The notes beneath the pieces are model-generated. The model was not told the DNA's origin. It saw only the letters and a program-made list of their open reading frames with translations, and did not search any database. Shown piece by piece: positions 23,554 through 32,974 of a stretch of 64,000 bases of DNA (position 1 is its first letter; every line of letters begins with the position of its first letter). This DNA comes from Oscillospiraceae bacterium (GTDB lineage Bacteria > Bacillota > Clostridia > Oscillospirales > Oscillospiraceae), in contig JAFXTU010000016.1 in NCBI GenBank assembly GCA_017535635.1, positions 26,091-90,090 of the forward strand. Direction: 5' to 3'. A program made the position numbers and the translations under genes.

Positions 23554-24669
23554 TTAATCCTGTGTGATGCCGATGGCCTGGGCCAGGGAGTAGCTCTCCT
23601 CCAGCGCCCTGCCGCCGGGCATCAGTTCATCGGCGGAATGGAAGGTCATATTGTCCAGTCCCGCCTCGATCGCAGCGGTCAGGGCACTGATGGCAGCGCC
23701 TCCGCCGCAGAGCCAGATATCCGCCAGCTCGCTCTCCGGATTGCTGAAGCGGTAGAAATTCAAAGCGCGCATCAGCTCCACCGCAATGTTGTTGAACGAG
23801 TTGAGGCAGACCTCTTTGCTTTGACAATCCTCATAGTTGGTGAGGAGATAGGTATGCGCCAGGTGCACATCCACGTTGTAGGCGTCGGCCAGAGCGTCGT
23901 CAATGCGGGAGAGGCCGAATTCCAGCGCGCGGGTGACCTCATGCCGGTCCCCCTTGAACATGTACATCCGAATGGCCTGGTAGCCCAGGTCCAGGATGCA
24001 GTATTCCCCGCTGGCCGGGCGGAAGGAATCCTGCATGCTGCGGATGAGACCGATAAAGCCGCAGACGCCCGGGGCGGCCTTCGTGAGCTTCAGCCCCGCC
24101 TTTCGCACCATATCCCTGGACTCAGAGATCAGCGCCGTGGGCGCGGCGACGGCAAGAAGGTCCATGGTGGCGGCGGTGGATATGCTCCCCTCCGCTGCCT
24201 CCTCCGGCGTCTGGACCGCCTGCTCTTCCTCAAAGGTCTCCAGAGCGTTCTTCTTTTTCTTTTTTTCCTTTGGGGCCTTCGCTGCCTTGGCCCCCTTCTC
24301 CTTTTTCTCCGGCTCGGAGATCATGGCATAGTCGAAGACATAGTTTTTCAGCTCATCGGTGATGTAATCCCGGAATTCGTAGGGAAGATTGAGACTGAGC
24401 TGATCCGCAGTCATCTGCGGGACGGTGACGTTGCGGACAAAGACCGCATCGCTGGACAGGGCCAGCGCGGCACGGGAACAGCGGATGCCGTTTTCCCGCA
24501 TGGTACTGCGGATCAGTTCCCCCATAGCCTCGGGGGAGACGACCCGCCCCTCTCGCAGCAGCCGCTTGGGCATGGGCGTGACCACGGTCTTCCGAACCTG
24601 CTTCCCGCTGACCAGGGCCAGCTTGAGGGTATCATACCCTATATCGATCCCCAAAATTCGTTTCGCCAT
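23554..24669 (-). CDS. pilM: PilM, actin-like type IV pilus assembly ATPase
   Basis: A 371-residue actin-fold protein. The phosphate-1 loop is ILGIDIGYDTLKLALV at the N-terminus, followed by AVFVRNVTVPQMTADQL, YCILDLGYQAIRMYMF and an adenosine-type loop LCGGGAAIS. PilM binds PilN and connects to the motor ATPases. An unusual Lys/Glu-rich insert (EKKEKGAKAAKAPKEKKKKK, about 122-142) interrupts the fold. The motor genes pilB, pilT and pilC are not in this window. Confidence 0.87.
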   Translation of the reverse strand: MAKRILGIDIGYDTLKLALVSGKQVRKTVVTPMPKRLLREGRVVSPEAMGELIRSTMRENGIRCSRAALALSSDAVFVRNVTVPQMTADQLSLNLPYEFRDYITDELKNYVFDYAMISEPEKKEKGAKAAKAPKEKKKKKNALETFEEEQAVQTPEEAAEGSISTAATMDLLAVAAPTALISESRDMVRKAGLKLTKAAPGVCGFIGLIRSMQDSFRPASGEYCILDLGYQAIRMYMFKGDRHEVTRALEFGLSRIDDALADAYNVDVHLAHTYLLTNYEDCQSKEVCLNSFNNIAVELMRALNFYRFSNPESELADIWLCGGGAAISALTAAIEAGLDNMTFHSADELMPGGRALEESYSLAQAIGITQD

Positions 24670-24709
24670 ATTTACAACTCCAATGCTCTGTGAATCATCC
24701 GTTTGCGTA

Positions 24710-25513
24710 TTATGAAGCGCCGAACAGGCCGAGATACCAGCTCACCGCGCCGCCCCCATAGAGCAGCATCGCTCCGGCCGCCGCCGCAATGGACGGGCCG
24801 AAGGGGATCTGTCCCCCATTCTCCTCCCCCTTCCCCCGTCGCAGGAGGACGAACAGGAGGCCCAGCACAGCGGCCAGCAGCAGGGAAAACAGGGACGCGA
24901 GAAAGCCGAGATAGAGGCCGACAACGGCAAAAAGCTTGATATCGCCTCCGCCCAGGCTCTCCTTTTTTAAGACCTTATCCATGATCAGGGAGAGGAGCAG
25001 CAGCCCGCCTCCGAATACCAGCCCAGCCAGGACATGGAGCCCGATCCCGCCCCAGTCCAGAGCCGCGAAGGGCAGGGCCAGGAGCCAGGCGCCGGCGGCG
25101 ATCAACAGGCAGCCGTCGGGAATGGTGTAGCTCTCCAGGTCCACCAGGGAGAGGCAGAACAAACAGCAGAGGAAGACATAGTTTCTGAGGCAAAGGACCG
25201 TCAGGTCAAAGCGCAGGAGGCAGAGCACCGTCACCAGAGCGAAGAAAAGCTCCGTCAGCACATAGCGGGGGGAGACCTTCTCCCCGCAGTAACGGCATTT
25301 TCCCCGCAGCAGGAGCCAGCTCAGCACCGGGACCAGGTCTCTCGCCCCCAGGGTATGCCCGCAGGCGGGGCAGCGGCTCCTGCCCTTGAGGAAGCTCTCC
25401 CCGTGGGCGATGCGCCAGGCGGCACAGTTGAGGAAGGAGCCCAGGGCCGCGCCCAGGACCGCCGCCACCGCGCAGAAATAGACCAGGATCAGACGGCTAT
25501 CGTAGATGGACAC
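24710..25513 (-). CDS. pilD: Prepilin peptidase (A24 family)
   Basis: A 267-residue polytopic aspartyl protease that cleaves and N-methylates prepilins. The N-terminal methyltransferase region has LNCAAWRIAHGESFLKGRSR and the Cys tetrad CPACGHTL...CRYCGEKVS. The catalytic Asp residues are in SLVDLESYTIPDG and GGGDIKLFA. About eight TM helices. It lies in the pil operon upstream of pilM (40-bp gap). Confidence 0.93.
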   Translation of the reverse strand: MSIYDSRLILVYFCAVAAVLGAALGSFLNCAAWRIAHGESFLKGRSRCPACGHTLGARDLVPVLSWLLLRGKCRYCGEKVSPRYVLTELFFALVTVLCLLRFDLTVLCLRNYVFLCCLFCLSLVDLESYTIPDGCLLIAAGAWLLALPFAALDWGGIGLHVLAGLVFGGGLLLLSLIMDKVLKKESLGGGDIKLFAVVGLYLGFLASLFSLLLAAVLGLLFVLLRRGKGEENGGQIPFGPSIAAAAGAMLLYGGGAVSWYLGLFGAS

Positions 25514-25558
25514 GGCAGTTTCCCTTCTCTCTCAGTCCAAGGCCGGACCCGGACCGCT

Positions 25559-26227
25559 TCATTCGGCCCAGGCGTCCCCGCCCCAGTCGTTCCCGGCGCG
25601 GTATACGGAGGCATGGTTTTCATCGGCGTAGACGAACCAGGCAACGCTTCCGTCCTCCGCCAGGGTAAAAAAGCTGACGATGCCCTCGTAGTCGATGGAG
25701 GCGGAGGTCCCCCACCGCAGGTCCACAGGCTCCTCCAGCAGCGGGACCGGCAGCTCCCGGCTGTTCACCAGGAAGGTAAAGCCCTCCTCCGGCACCTCGA
25801 TCCCCCGGCGGACACAATTCGCCAGCGCATCCTCCAGAAGCTCCAGAACATGCGCTGCATTCAGCCGGGTACGGAGATAGGTATTCTTCTCATGGATGCC
25901 GCAGGTGACGCGGTAGACCTGGTCGCTCTCCGGCCGGTCCACCAGATAGTAGTCTCCCCCCGCGGGGCAGAGAGCTTCCATCTCCCATTTCGCCCGCTCC
26001 ACCACTTTGAGGGCCTCGTCATGGCTGAGCTCGTAGTTCCAGAGGAATTCCACGTCCAGCATATCCTGGGCCTTTTTCAGCGCCACGGTACAGCTGAACT
26101 GATCCGCCCGCTTTTTGTAGCTCAGATAGATGGGAATGGAGATGAGCACAGCCAGCACCAGAACAAGCGCCAACACCAGGGCCACCGCCCGGTTGATGCC
26201 CTGTCTGCTCGCCAGTTTCTTCTTCAT
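25559..26227 (-). CDS. Pilin-like exported protein of unknown role
   Basis: A 222-residue protein at the head of the pilus operon. A basic N-terminus (MKKKLASRQG) is followed by a long hydrophobic helix (about 12-38) and a soluble domain. The RQG-INRAV junction resembles a type III/IV prepilin cleavage site, but the usual Glu at +5 is missing, so processing by the adjacent peptidase is uncertain. It could instead be a simple signal-anchored protein. The soluble part has a TSASIDYEGIVSFFTLAEDG stretch and no recognised domain. Start at 26227 fits AGGAAGG; the upstream frame to 26326 overlaps the promoter. Confidence 0.7.
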   Translation of the reverse strand: MKKKLASRQGINRAVALVLALVLVLAVLISIPIYLSYKKRADQFSCTVALKKAQDMLDVEFLWNYELSHDEALKVVERAKWEMEALCPAGGDYYLVDRPESDQVYRVTCGIHEKNTYLRTRLNAAHVLELLEDALANCVRRGIEVPEEGFTFLVNSRELPVPLLEEPVDLRWGTSASIDYEGIVSFFTLAEDGSVAWFVYADENHASVYRAGNDWGGDAWAE

Positions 26228-26297
26228 GCCGCCTTCCTGCTCCCCCATCTGCCAAGTTTTTTGGGGCGGAAAGCCCCACTTTGCTTTGTAATAAATG

Positions 26298-26326
26298 ATT
26301 ATAACACGGTTAGACTTTCTATGCAA
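26298..26326 (-). promoter_or_regulatory. Promoter of the pilus operon
   Basis: Minus strand: TTGCAT (26321-26326), 17-bp spacer ending TGT, perfect TATAAT (26298-26303). Strong vegetative promoter, start near 26291. Confidence 0.8.
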
Positions 26327-26418
26327 GCAGCGCAGATATAAAATTATCGGCTTTCTTTGTCAGAGCTCCGGGTCGGGAAAGCCGGGCAGGCGCCGCTCCG
26401 GCTTCCTCCCGCCGCTTC

Positions 26419-26883
26419 TCACTGCTTTTTTCGGAACACAAGCCACTTGCTGATCACATAGTTTCCCACGATCACCAGCACCTGGGCAACGATCTTTACA
26501 GGCAGATCGCGGATGTCCAGGACGTCGATCCCCAGCCAGAGGATCAGCTCCTCCAGGCCCAGGGTCGCCAGCCGTCCGGCGGCGAAGGATGCTGCCTCCC
26601 GCAGGACGCCCTTTGTCTCACGGGCCTTCTGCACAAACACCCAGGTCCGGTTGGTGACATAGGCAAAGGCCACGCAGAGGACCCAGGAGATCACGTTGGC
26701 GACCAGCGGATCCAGACCCAGGGGATGGGCAAAGAGCCAGTACAGGCCAATGCTCAGAAAGAAGGTCAGCCCGCCGAAGAACAGGTAAAGCAGCACTTCC
26801 CGGCTCTTCCGCCAGAAGGGCCGGAGGGGCGCCAGGAGGCGCCAGGACATGATGCGCTCAAAGATATCGTTCTGATTCTCCAT
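26419..26883 (-). CDS. GtrA-family membrane protein (second copy)
   Basis: A 154-residue protein with four TM helices (about 30-50, 58-80, 95-115, 125-147). Features are YLFFGGLTFFLSIGLYW, the VTNRTWVF turn after TM2 and the C-terminal SKWLVFRKK. Family members are thought to move polyprenyl-linked sugars across the membrane. Located 22 bp after rpoD and probably read from the dgt-dnaG-rpoD unit. It differs in sequence from the copy at 5684-6124. Confidence 0.85.
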   Translation of the reverse strand: MENQNDIFERIMSWRLLAPLRPFWRKSREVLLYLFFGGLTFFLSIGLYWLFAHPLGLDPLVANVISWVLCVAFAYVTNRTWVFVQKARETKGVLREAASFAAGRLATLGLEELILWLGIDVLDIRDLPVKIVAQVLVIVGNYVISKWLVFRKKQ

Positions 26884-26905
26884 CCGGGAAGCTCTCCGAT
26901 CAATC

Positions 26906-28207
26906 TCAGTTCAGGAAGTCCTTCAGCTTTTTGGAGCGGCTGGGATGACGCAGCTTTCTGAGGGCCTTGGCCTCGATCTGGCGGATGCGCTCCCGGGTGA
27001 CGTTGAATTCCTTCCCTACCTCCTCCAGGGTCCGGGTCCTGCCGTCGGCGATGCCGAAGCGCAGCATGAGCACCCGCTTCTCCCGCTCGGTAAGGGTATC
27101 CAGCACGCTCATCAGCTGCTCCCGAAGGAAGGTGAAGCTGGCGGCCTCGGCGGGCTCGGAGGCGTATTCGTCGGGGATGAAGTCTCCCAGGTGGCTGTCC
27201 TCCTCCTCGCCGATGGGGGTCTCCAGGCTCACGGGCTCCTGGGCGATCTTCAGAATGTCCCGGACCTTGTCGGCGGGCATGCCCATCTCCTCGGCCACCT
27301 CCTCGGGACTGGGGTCGTGGCCCAGCTCCTGCAGAAGCTGGCGGGAGACCCGGATGACCTTGTTGATGGTCTCCACCATATGCACGGGGATGCGGATGGT
27401 CCGGGCCTGGTCGGCGATGGAGCGGGTGATGGCCTGGCGGATCCACCAGGTAGCGTAGGTGGAGAACTTGTAGCCCTTGGTGTGGTCAAACTTCTCCACG
27501 GCCTTGATGAGGCCCAGGTTCCCCTCCTGGATCAGGTCCAGGAAGAGCATGCCCCGGCCCACATAGCGCTTGGCGATGGAGACCACCAGCCGGAGGTTGG
27601 CCTCGGCCATGCGCTTGCCGGCCTCCTTGTCCCCCTCGGCCATCCGCTTGGCCAGCTCCACCTCCTCCTCGGGAGTCAGCAGGTTCACCTTGCCGATCTC
27701 CTTGAGGTACATCCGCACCGGGTCGTCGATGCTGAAGGTCTCGGCCAGGGCGTCGGTGGAATTCAGCTCATCCTCGCTGATCTCCTCGATGTCGTCCAGA
27801 TCGCTGAAATCCGCCTCCTCCGGAATGTCGTCGGGGCCCGGCTCCTCCACGGCGGTGCTGAATTCCTCTTCCACCATTTCGATGCCCAGATTGTCCACGG
27901 TCTCAAAGACCTTGTCGGCCTGCTCGGCGTCGAAGTGCAGCTCCTCCATCAGGTCCATGACCTCCTTGATGGTCAGGCTGCCGTTTTTCTTTCCCTTATC
28001 CATGAGCTCCTGGAGGCGCTGCTCCGGGGTTTTCCGCTCGCTCTCCTCGGCGCAGGCTGCCTCCTTGTCCTTGTGCTTTCCCTTCTTCTCCTTGTGCTCC
28101 TTTTCTCCGGCTGCCTTCTCTTTTTCCTCCGCCTCCCGCAGGAGGGCGTCGGCAGCCTCTTCCAGAGCCTTGGGGTCCATTGCCTCGTCCTGTTTCAGTT
28201 CAGCCAT
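26906..28207 (-). CDS. rpoD: RNA polymerase primary sigma factor
   Basis: A 433-residue SigA/RpoD. A charged Lys/Glu-rich N-terminus (1-60) and region 1.1-like [20 protein letters not shown] precede region 1.2 ([17 protein letters not shown]), regions 2.1-2.4 ([31 protein letters not shown]), region 3 and region 4.2 ([27 protein letters not shown]). This is the vegetative sigma that reads the TTGACA/TATAAT promoters seen across the window. In the classical macromolecular-synthesis order after dnaG. Confidence 0.97.
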   Translation of the reverse strand: MAELKQDEAMDPKALEEAADALLREAEEKEKAAGEKEHKEKKGKHKDKEAACAEESERKTPEQRLQELMDKGKKNGSLTIKEVMDLMEELHFDAEQADKVFETVDNLGIEMVEEEFSTAVEEPGPDDIPEEADFSDLDDIEEISEDELNSTDALAETFSIDDPVRMYLKEIGKVNLLTPEEEVELAKRMAEGDKEAGKRMAEANLRLVVSIAKRYVGRGMLFLDLIQEGNLGLIKAVEKFDHTKGYKFSTYATWWIRQAITRSIADQARTIRIPVHMVETINKVIRVSRQLLQELGHDPSPEEVAEEMGMPADKVRDILKIAQEPVSLETPIGEEEDSHLGDFIPDEYASEPAEAASFTFLREQLMSVLDTLTEREKRVLMLRFGIADGRTRTLEEVGKEFNVTRERIRQIEAKALRKLRHPSRSKKLKDFLN

Positions 28208-28250
28208 GACAGTTCCTTTCTGTTTCGTATCCGTGATGTGATGTATGGTT

Positions 28251-30005
28251 TTACCCTCGTTTGTTTTTCATCAGCTCGGCGATGGCCCGGAGGTCCCCGC
28301 TGCGCTTCACATATTCGCTGTGGACCACCCTGACGCAGTCCGCCAGGGCATCTTCCCCGCTGCCGGGAGCGTCCTCGGCCTGGAGGATCTGTGCCAGGAG
28401 GGTGCTCTCCTCCTCCGAAAGCCCGGAGAGCAGGGCCGCGGCGCTGAGGCTGAGTCCCTCCCGCCGACGCCGAAGAAGGGTCTCAAATAGGCTCCGCAGG
28501 AAGGGGGAGGAGAATTCCTCCGGTTCCAGAGGACAGCTCTCCAGGAGATCCGGGGAGCGCAGAACGGTCCGGATCACGCCCTCCTCCGCCCGGGCGGAGA
28601 CGATGTTCTCATACCGCAGGCTCCGGGCCTGGGGCTGGGCCTGGGCGGCGGGCCGGACGGAAGAGCGCTCGTACTGCTGCTTTGCGCTTCTGGACCGCTT
28701 TTTCCGTACCTGCTCCGTCTCCCGGATCATGGCCTCGGCGCTGACGCCGGCCCCCTCGGCGGCCCGGCGGCTCCAGACCTCCCGCTCCACGGGGCTGGGC
28801 AGGGCGGCGATGAGCTCGCAGGCGGCCCGGAGGTACTCCACCCGGCCCTCGTCGGTACTCAGATCGAAACGGCCGCAGAGCTCCATGAGCCGGTAGTCCA
28901 TGCCGCCGCCGCTGCCCTTCAGAAGCTGCTCAAAGGCGTCAGGACCGTGGAGCTTGATGAAGTCGTCCGCGTCGATCTTCACGGCCTTCCCGTCCACCAT
29001 CCGGTCCGGCAGCTTCAGGACCCGCACGGTGAACTCCGAGTCTCTCAAAATGTCCAAAGCCCGCTCCGTGGCCTTTTTCCCGGCGGGATCGTTGTCGTAG
29101 CAGAGGACGATCTCCTTGGCGTAACGGGAGATGAGCCGGGTCTGCTCCGTGGTGAGGGCGGTGCCCATGGCGGCCACGGCATTGTCGAAGCCTGCCTGGT
29201 GCAGGGTCACCACGTCGATGTTCCCCTCCACCAGGAGGATGCTGCCCCGCTTGGAATTCTTGGCCAGATTGATGCCGAAGAGGCTCCGGCGCTTGGAAAA
29301 GACCACCGTCTCCGGGGAGTTGAGGTATTTGGGCTCCTGGCCCTCCTCCAGGGCCCGGCCGGAGAAGCCCACCACCTCCCCCCGCACGTCCAGCACGGGG
29401 AACATGAGCCGGTTCCGGAATTTATCATAGGCGGAACCGGGTTTTTTCCCTTTTGCCGCCAACCCGGCGCTGAGGAGCTCAGAGGCGCTGTAGCCCTTCT
29501 CCTCCATGGCCCGGAGCAGGCCGTCCCAGCTGTCCGGCGCGAAGCCCAGGCCGAAATTCACCGCCGTCTTTTTCCGGATCTGCCGCCGCTCCAGATAGGC
29601 GGCCGCCTTCTCCCCCGCCGGGGACCAGAGAAGAGCGTGGAACCAGCGGGCCGCCTCCTTATTCAGGGCCAGCAGCCGCTTCCGCAGCCGGGGCAGCTCC
29701 TCGTCCCCGCCCTCCTCCGGCAGGGGCATCCCGGCCCGCTCGGCCAGAAAGCGCACCGCCTCCGGGAAGCTCAGGTTCTCGATCTCCATGATGAAGCTCA
29801 CCACGCCGCCGCCCTTGCCGCAGCCGAAGCAGTGGTAGAACTGCTTGTCCGGAGAGACGGAAAAGGAGGGAGTCTTTTCGTTGTGGAAGGGACAGAGCCC
29901 GAAGAGGTTCCCGCCCTTTTTCGTCAGGGAGACGTAGCGGGAGACCACCTCCACGATGTCGCAGCGCTCCGTGAGCGCGTCCAGAAATGAATCCGGGATC
30001 GGCAA
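28251..30005 (-). CDS. dnaG: DNA primase
   Basis: A 584-residue primase. The CHC2 zinc finger is [15 protein letters not shown]...[10 protein letters not shown] (about 37-65). The catalytic core and TOPRIM domain include [15 protein letters not shown] and [11 protein letters not shown]. The C-terminal helicase-interaction region is short. It lays RNA primers for the lagging strand. Flanked by dgt and rpoD in the same direction. Confidence 0.96.
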   Translation of the reverse strand: MPIPDSFLDALTERCDIVEVVSRYVSLTKKGGNLFGLCPFHNEKTPSFSVSPDKQFYHCFGCGKGGGVVSFIMEIENLSFPEAVRFLAERAGMPLPEEGGDEELPRLRKRLLALNKEAARWFHALLWSPAGEKAAAYLERRQIRKKTAVNFGLGFAPDSWDGLLRAMEEKGYSASELLSAGLAAKGKKPGSAYDKFRNRLMFPVLDVRGEVVGFSGRALEEGQEPKYLNSPETVVFSKRRSLFGINLAKNSKRGSILLVEGNIDVVTLHQAGFDNAVAAMGTALTTEQTRLISRYAKEIVLCYDNDPAGKKATERALDILRDSEFTVRVLKLPDRMVDGKAVKIDADDFIKLHGPDAFEQLLKGSGGGMDYRLMELCGRFDLSTDEGRVEYLRAACELIAALPSPVEREVWSRRAAEGAGVSAEAMIRETEQVRKKRSRSAKQQYERSSVRPAAQAQPQARSLRYENIVSARAEEGVIRTVLRSPDLLESCPLEPEEFSSPFLRSLFETLLRRRREGLSLSAAALLSGLSEEESTLLAQILQAEDAPGSGEDALADCVRVVHSEYVKRSGDLRAIAELMKNKRG

Positions 30006-30041
30006 GGCCCTTCCCTCCTTCCTTTTCAGATCATGATCGTT

Positions 30042-31040
30042 TTACCGTTTGTTCCAGCCCCCGGGGATGAACAGCTCCGAATACTGCTGCACGGCAAACT
30101 GATCGGTCATCCCGGCGACATAGTCGCAGACCGCCCGTTCCTCTCCCTCCTCCTCGGCCACGCGCCGATAGTCCGGAGGCAGACGCCTCAGGTCCTTCCG
30201 ATAGGCCTCGTACAGAGCGGCCAGGATGCCCTCCACCTTGCTCTCCTCGTTTTTGGCCTTCGGGTTCCGATAGACCGCCTCGAACATAAATGCCCGGAAC
30301 TCGTCCATCGCCCAGGCCACGGGCAGGCTCATCTGGATCTCCGCGTCGGAAGCGGCGACCACATCCCGGATGACGGCGTCGATCCGCTTCCCGAAGCTCG
30401 TACCCAGGACATCCCGCACGGAGGCTGGGATGTCCTCCTCCCGAAGGATCCCGGCCCGGATGGCGTCGTCGGTATCATGGTTCACATAGGCGATCCGGTC
30501 GCTGAGGCGGACCACGTTTCCCTCCAGGGTGAAGGGCTTCCCCTCCCCGGTATGGCAGAGGATGCCGTCCCGCACTTCCTGGCAGAGATTCAGGCCGCGG
30601 CCCTCCTTCTCCAGCCGGTCCGCCACCCGGAGGCTCTGCTCGTTGTGGCGGAAACCGCCGGGGCAGATGCTCCGCAGGGCTCGCTCTCCGGCGTGGCCGA
30701 AGGGCGTATGTCCCAGGTCGTGGCCCAGGGCAATGGCCTCCGTCAGGTCCTCGTTCAGGCGCAGGGCCCTGGCAATGGTCCGGGCGATGCGGCTGACCTC
30801 CAGGGCATGGGTCATCCGGGTCCGGTAATGGTCCCCCTCCGGACTGAGGAAGACCTGGGTCTTGTGCTTCAGACGACGGAACGCCTTGGAATAAGTGATC
30901 CGGTCCACATCCCGCTGGAAGCAGGTGCGGAGAGGGCATTCCTCCTCCGCCCTGGGGCGGCCGCGGCTCATGGCCGCCAGGGCGGCGCCGGGACGAAGCA
31001 CGGTCCTCTCCAGGACCTCCCTCTCCTCTCTCGGGGTCAT
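30042..31040 (-). CDS. dgt: Deoxyguanosinetriphosphate triphosphohydrolase-like protein
   Basis: A 332-residue HD-domain dNTP triphosphohydrolase. The His and Asp ligands lie in RMTHALEVSRIARTIARAL, ALGHDLGHTPFGHAGERAL and a later HD pair (YVNHDTDDA). Dgt enzymes cleave dNTPs to nucleoside and tripolyphosphate and so tune dNTP pools. The position directly ahead of dnaG and rpoD is typical of Clostridia. Confidence 0.93.
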   Translation of the reverse strand: MTPREEREVLERTVLRPGAALAAMSRGRPRAEEECPLRTCFQRDVDRITYSKAFRRLKHKTQVFLSPEGDHYRTRMTHALEVSRIARTIARALRLNEDLTEAIALGHDLGHTPFGHAGERALRSICPGGFRHNEQSLRVADRLEKEGRGLNLCQEVRDGILCHTGEGKPFTLEGNVVRLSDRIAYVNHDTDDAIRAGILREEDIPASVRDVLGTSFGKRIDAVIRDVVAASDAEIQMSLPVAWAMDEFRAFMFEAVYRNPKAKNEESKVEGILAALYEAYRKDLRRLPPDYRRVAEEEGEERAVCDYVAGMTDQFAVQQYSELFIPGGWNKR

Positions 31041-31081
31041 GGCATTTCCTCTCCTTCCCGCCGGCTTCCCTTGCTTTCTCC

Positions 31082-31108
31082 TTTATATATACGCAAATTT
31101 TTTGTAAA
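31082..31108 (-). promoter_or_regulatory. Possible promoter of dgt-dnaG-rpoD
   Basis: Minus strand: TTTACA (31103-31108), 15-bp spacer, TATAAA (31082-31087). Spacing is short, so this is tentative. Confidence 0.4.
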
Positions 31109-31191
31109 TCCCTTTTGATACGCCTTTATTTTTGCGATTTTTTCTTTATAATGATATTTATGACCTATTGTATTGATTAAGGAAGGGCACC

Positions 31192-31527
31192 ATGAAAGCA
31201 AACCGAAGGAAATTCATCCCCACCTCTCTGGAGAAGAAGATCCTGGCCGGCTTCGTCGTCACGGCGGCGCTGAGCTGGGCCTCCTTCCGCTATCTGCACC
31301 TGATCCCGGCCCTGGCGGTCCTGCTGGTGATGGGCGCCGTGGTCTGGCGCATGCTGCGGCAGTACATCGTCAAGCCCATCCAGGCCCTGACCATGGCGGT
31401 GCTGGAGAGCCATCCCACCAAGGACGGTTTTTCCTACACGCCGCCGGAGATCCGCACCAGCGACGAGCTGGAGCTGCTTTCCGACGCCATCCGCCGCATG
31501 GCGGACGACATCAACGACCATCGCTAG
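31192..31527 (+). CDS. Small HAMP-like membrane protein
   Basis: A 111-residue protein: a short basic start, two closely spaced TM segments (about 18-34 and 37-55) and a HAMP-like linker (RMLRQYIVKPIQALTMAV...DELELLSDAIRRMADDIND). HAMP domains normally couple sensors to kinases or cyclases; here nothing follows, so it may be a degenerate sensor or a stand-alone adaptor. An AGGAAGGG site precedes the ATG. The pth gene starts 21 bp after its stop. Confidence 0.8.
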   Translation: MKANRRKFIPTSLEKKILAGFVVTAALSWASFRYLHLIPALAVLLVMGAVVWRMLRQYIVKPIQALTMAVLESHPTKDGFSYTPPEIRTSDELELLSDAIRRMADDINDHR

Positions 31528-31548
31528 GGCGGAGGGGAGAGGATCACC

Positions 31549-32139
31549 ATGCTTTTTTCCAAAAGCGGCGCTCCCGGCTGGCTGGTCTGCTTTCTCGGCA
31601 ATCCGGGCAGCGAATACGCCAGGACCCGGCACAACGCCGGCTGGCTCGCCTGCGAGGCCCTGGAAGCGGATCACAACATCCACACCTCCCGGCTTCGCTT
31701 CCACGCCTTCACCGGCACGGGCGTCCTGGGAGGCGCCCAGGTGCTCTTCCTGCGGCCGCAGACCTATATGAATCTCTCCGGCGATGCGGTGCAGCCCGCC
31801 GCCGCCTTTTACAAGATCCCGGCGGAAAGGATCATCGTGGTCCACGACGACATGGCCCTGCCCGCGGGGAAGCTCCGCATCAAGCGGGGCGGCTCCGACG
31901 GGGGTCACAACGGCATCAAGAGCATCACCCGGCGTTTGGGGACAAATGCCTATCCCCGGGTGAAGATCGGGGTGGGAGAGCCTCCCAACCCGGAGTGGGA
32001 CCGGATCGACTGGGTGGTGGGCAAGCTGACGGAGGGAGAATACAAGATCATCGCAGAGGCGGCCGGACGGGCCGTGAAGGCCGTGGAGGAGATCATCAGC
32101 CGCGGCATCGACAGCGCGATGAACCTGTACAATCGGTGA
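31549..32139 (+). CDS. pth: Peptidyl-tRNA hydrolase
   Basis: A 196-residue enzyme that recycles peptidyl-tRNA released from stalled ribosomes. Family motifs: CFLGNPGSEYARTRHNAGW with the catalytic His, LRPQTYMNLSG, VVHDDMALPAGKLRIKRGGSDGGHNGIKS. The start at 31549 follows GGAGGGGAGAGGATCACC. Member of a three-gene run (HAMP protein, pth, DUF975). Confidence 0.96.
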   Translation: MLFSKSGAPGWLVCFLGNPGSEYARTRHNAGWLACEALEADHNIHTSRLRFHAFTGTGVLGGAQVLFLRPQTYMNLSGDAVQPAAAFYKIPAERIIVVHDDMALPAGKLRIKRGGSDGGHNGIKSITRRLGTNAYPRVKIGVGEPPNPEWDRIDWVVGKLTEGEYKIIAEAAGRAVKAVEEIISRGIDSAMNLYNR

Positions 32140-32144
32140 AGCCA

Positions 32145-32870
32145 ATGGAAGTGATCAAATATAAGGAGCTGGCACAGCGGGCGGCCCGGCGGGCCGGTCC
32201 CGGCGTCTTTCGGATCTTCGCCATCTACGCGCTCGTGCTGGCCATACTCAGCGCCGTGGGCTATCTGCTGGAGACCCCCGTCTACGAGTGGCAGAACCAG
32301 GTGATGCAGTACGTTTCCGCCGGGAATTTTGATGTGCCGGAGCTGCCGAGGCGTGCGCTCCAGGGGCTGCTCCTGGCATGGGTGATGGAATTCCTGAGCT
32401 GGGTCGTCACCGCCGGGTGGGTGGCCCTGACCCTCTCGGGGGCCAGAGGGGAAGCCTATTCCTGGCACGACCTCTGGGCCTTCTTCCCGAAATTCTGGAA
32501 GGTCCTGGTCATCTCCCTGCTCACCCGGGTCCTCTGCACCCTGGCCCTTGGTCTGTTCATTCTGCCCGGCGTGCTCCTGTTTTACAACTGGCGGCTGAGC
32601 CTCTATGTCCTGGCGGAGCACCCGGACTGGGGCCCCATCCGCTGTATGCGCCAGTCCCGGCGGCTCATGGTGGGGGAACGGATGAATCTGTTCCGCCTGG
32701 ATCTGAGCTGCTTTTTCCTCTACGGTCTGGCCGCCCTGCTCTTCTTTTTCACCTCCGGCATCCTCCGGGTCTGGCGCATGCCCTCCCTGATGCTCCTCTA
32801 CGCCGTGTTCTACAATGAGATGTCCTACTGGAAGGAGCCGGCGGAGGGTCCCGGCGGGGCGGAGGAATGA
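32145..32870 (+). CDS. DUF975-type integral membrane protein
   Basis: A 241-residue protein with about five TM helices. The N-terminal KYKELAQRAARRA stretch and the central SWHDLWAFFPKFWKVLVI...LGLFILPGVLLFYNWRLSLYVLAEHPDWGPIRCMRQSRRLMVG are typical of DUF975 proteins, whose role is unknown. Starts 5 bp after the pth stop, so cotranscribed. Confidence 0.8.
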   Translation: MEVIKYKELAQRAARRAGPGVFRIFAIYALVLAILSAVGYLLETPVYEWQNQVMQYVSAGNFDVPELPRRALQGLLLAWVMEFLSWVVTAGWVALTLSGARGEAYSWHDLWAFFPKFWKVLVISLLTRVLCTLALGLFILPGVLLFYNWRLSLYVLAEHPDWGPIRCMRQSRRLMVGERMNLFRLDLSCFFLYGLAALLFFFTSGILRVWRMPSLMLLYAVFYNEMSYWKEPAEGPGGAEE

Positions 32871-32921
32871 CGGGTTTCCCCGAAGCGGGTCTGATTTGAA
32901 GGAAGGCTGTCAGATCCCGCC

Positions 32922-32950
32922 TTTACAGCGCCCCGGTTCTGTGGTAAACT
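32922..32950 (+). promoter_or_regulatory. Promoter of the B12-activation-like gene
   Basis: TTTACA (32922-32927), 17-bp spacer ending TGG, TAAACT (32945-32950). Confidence 0.68.
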
Positions 32951-32974
32951 CCCCTCCGAAAGGAAGTGGCTTCC

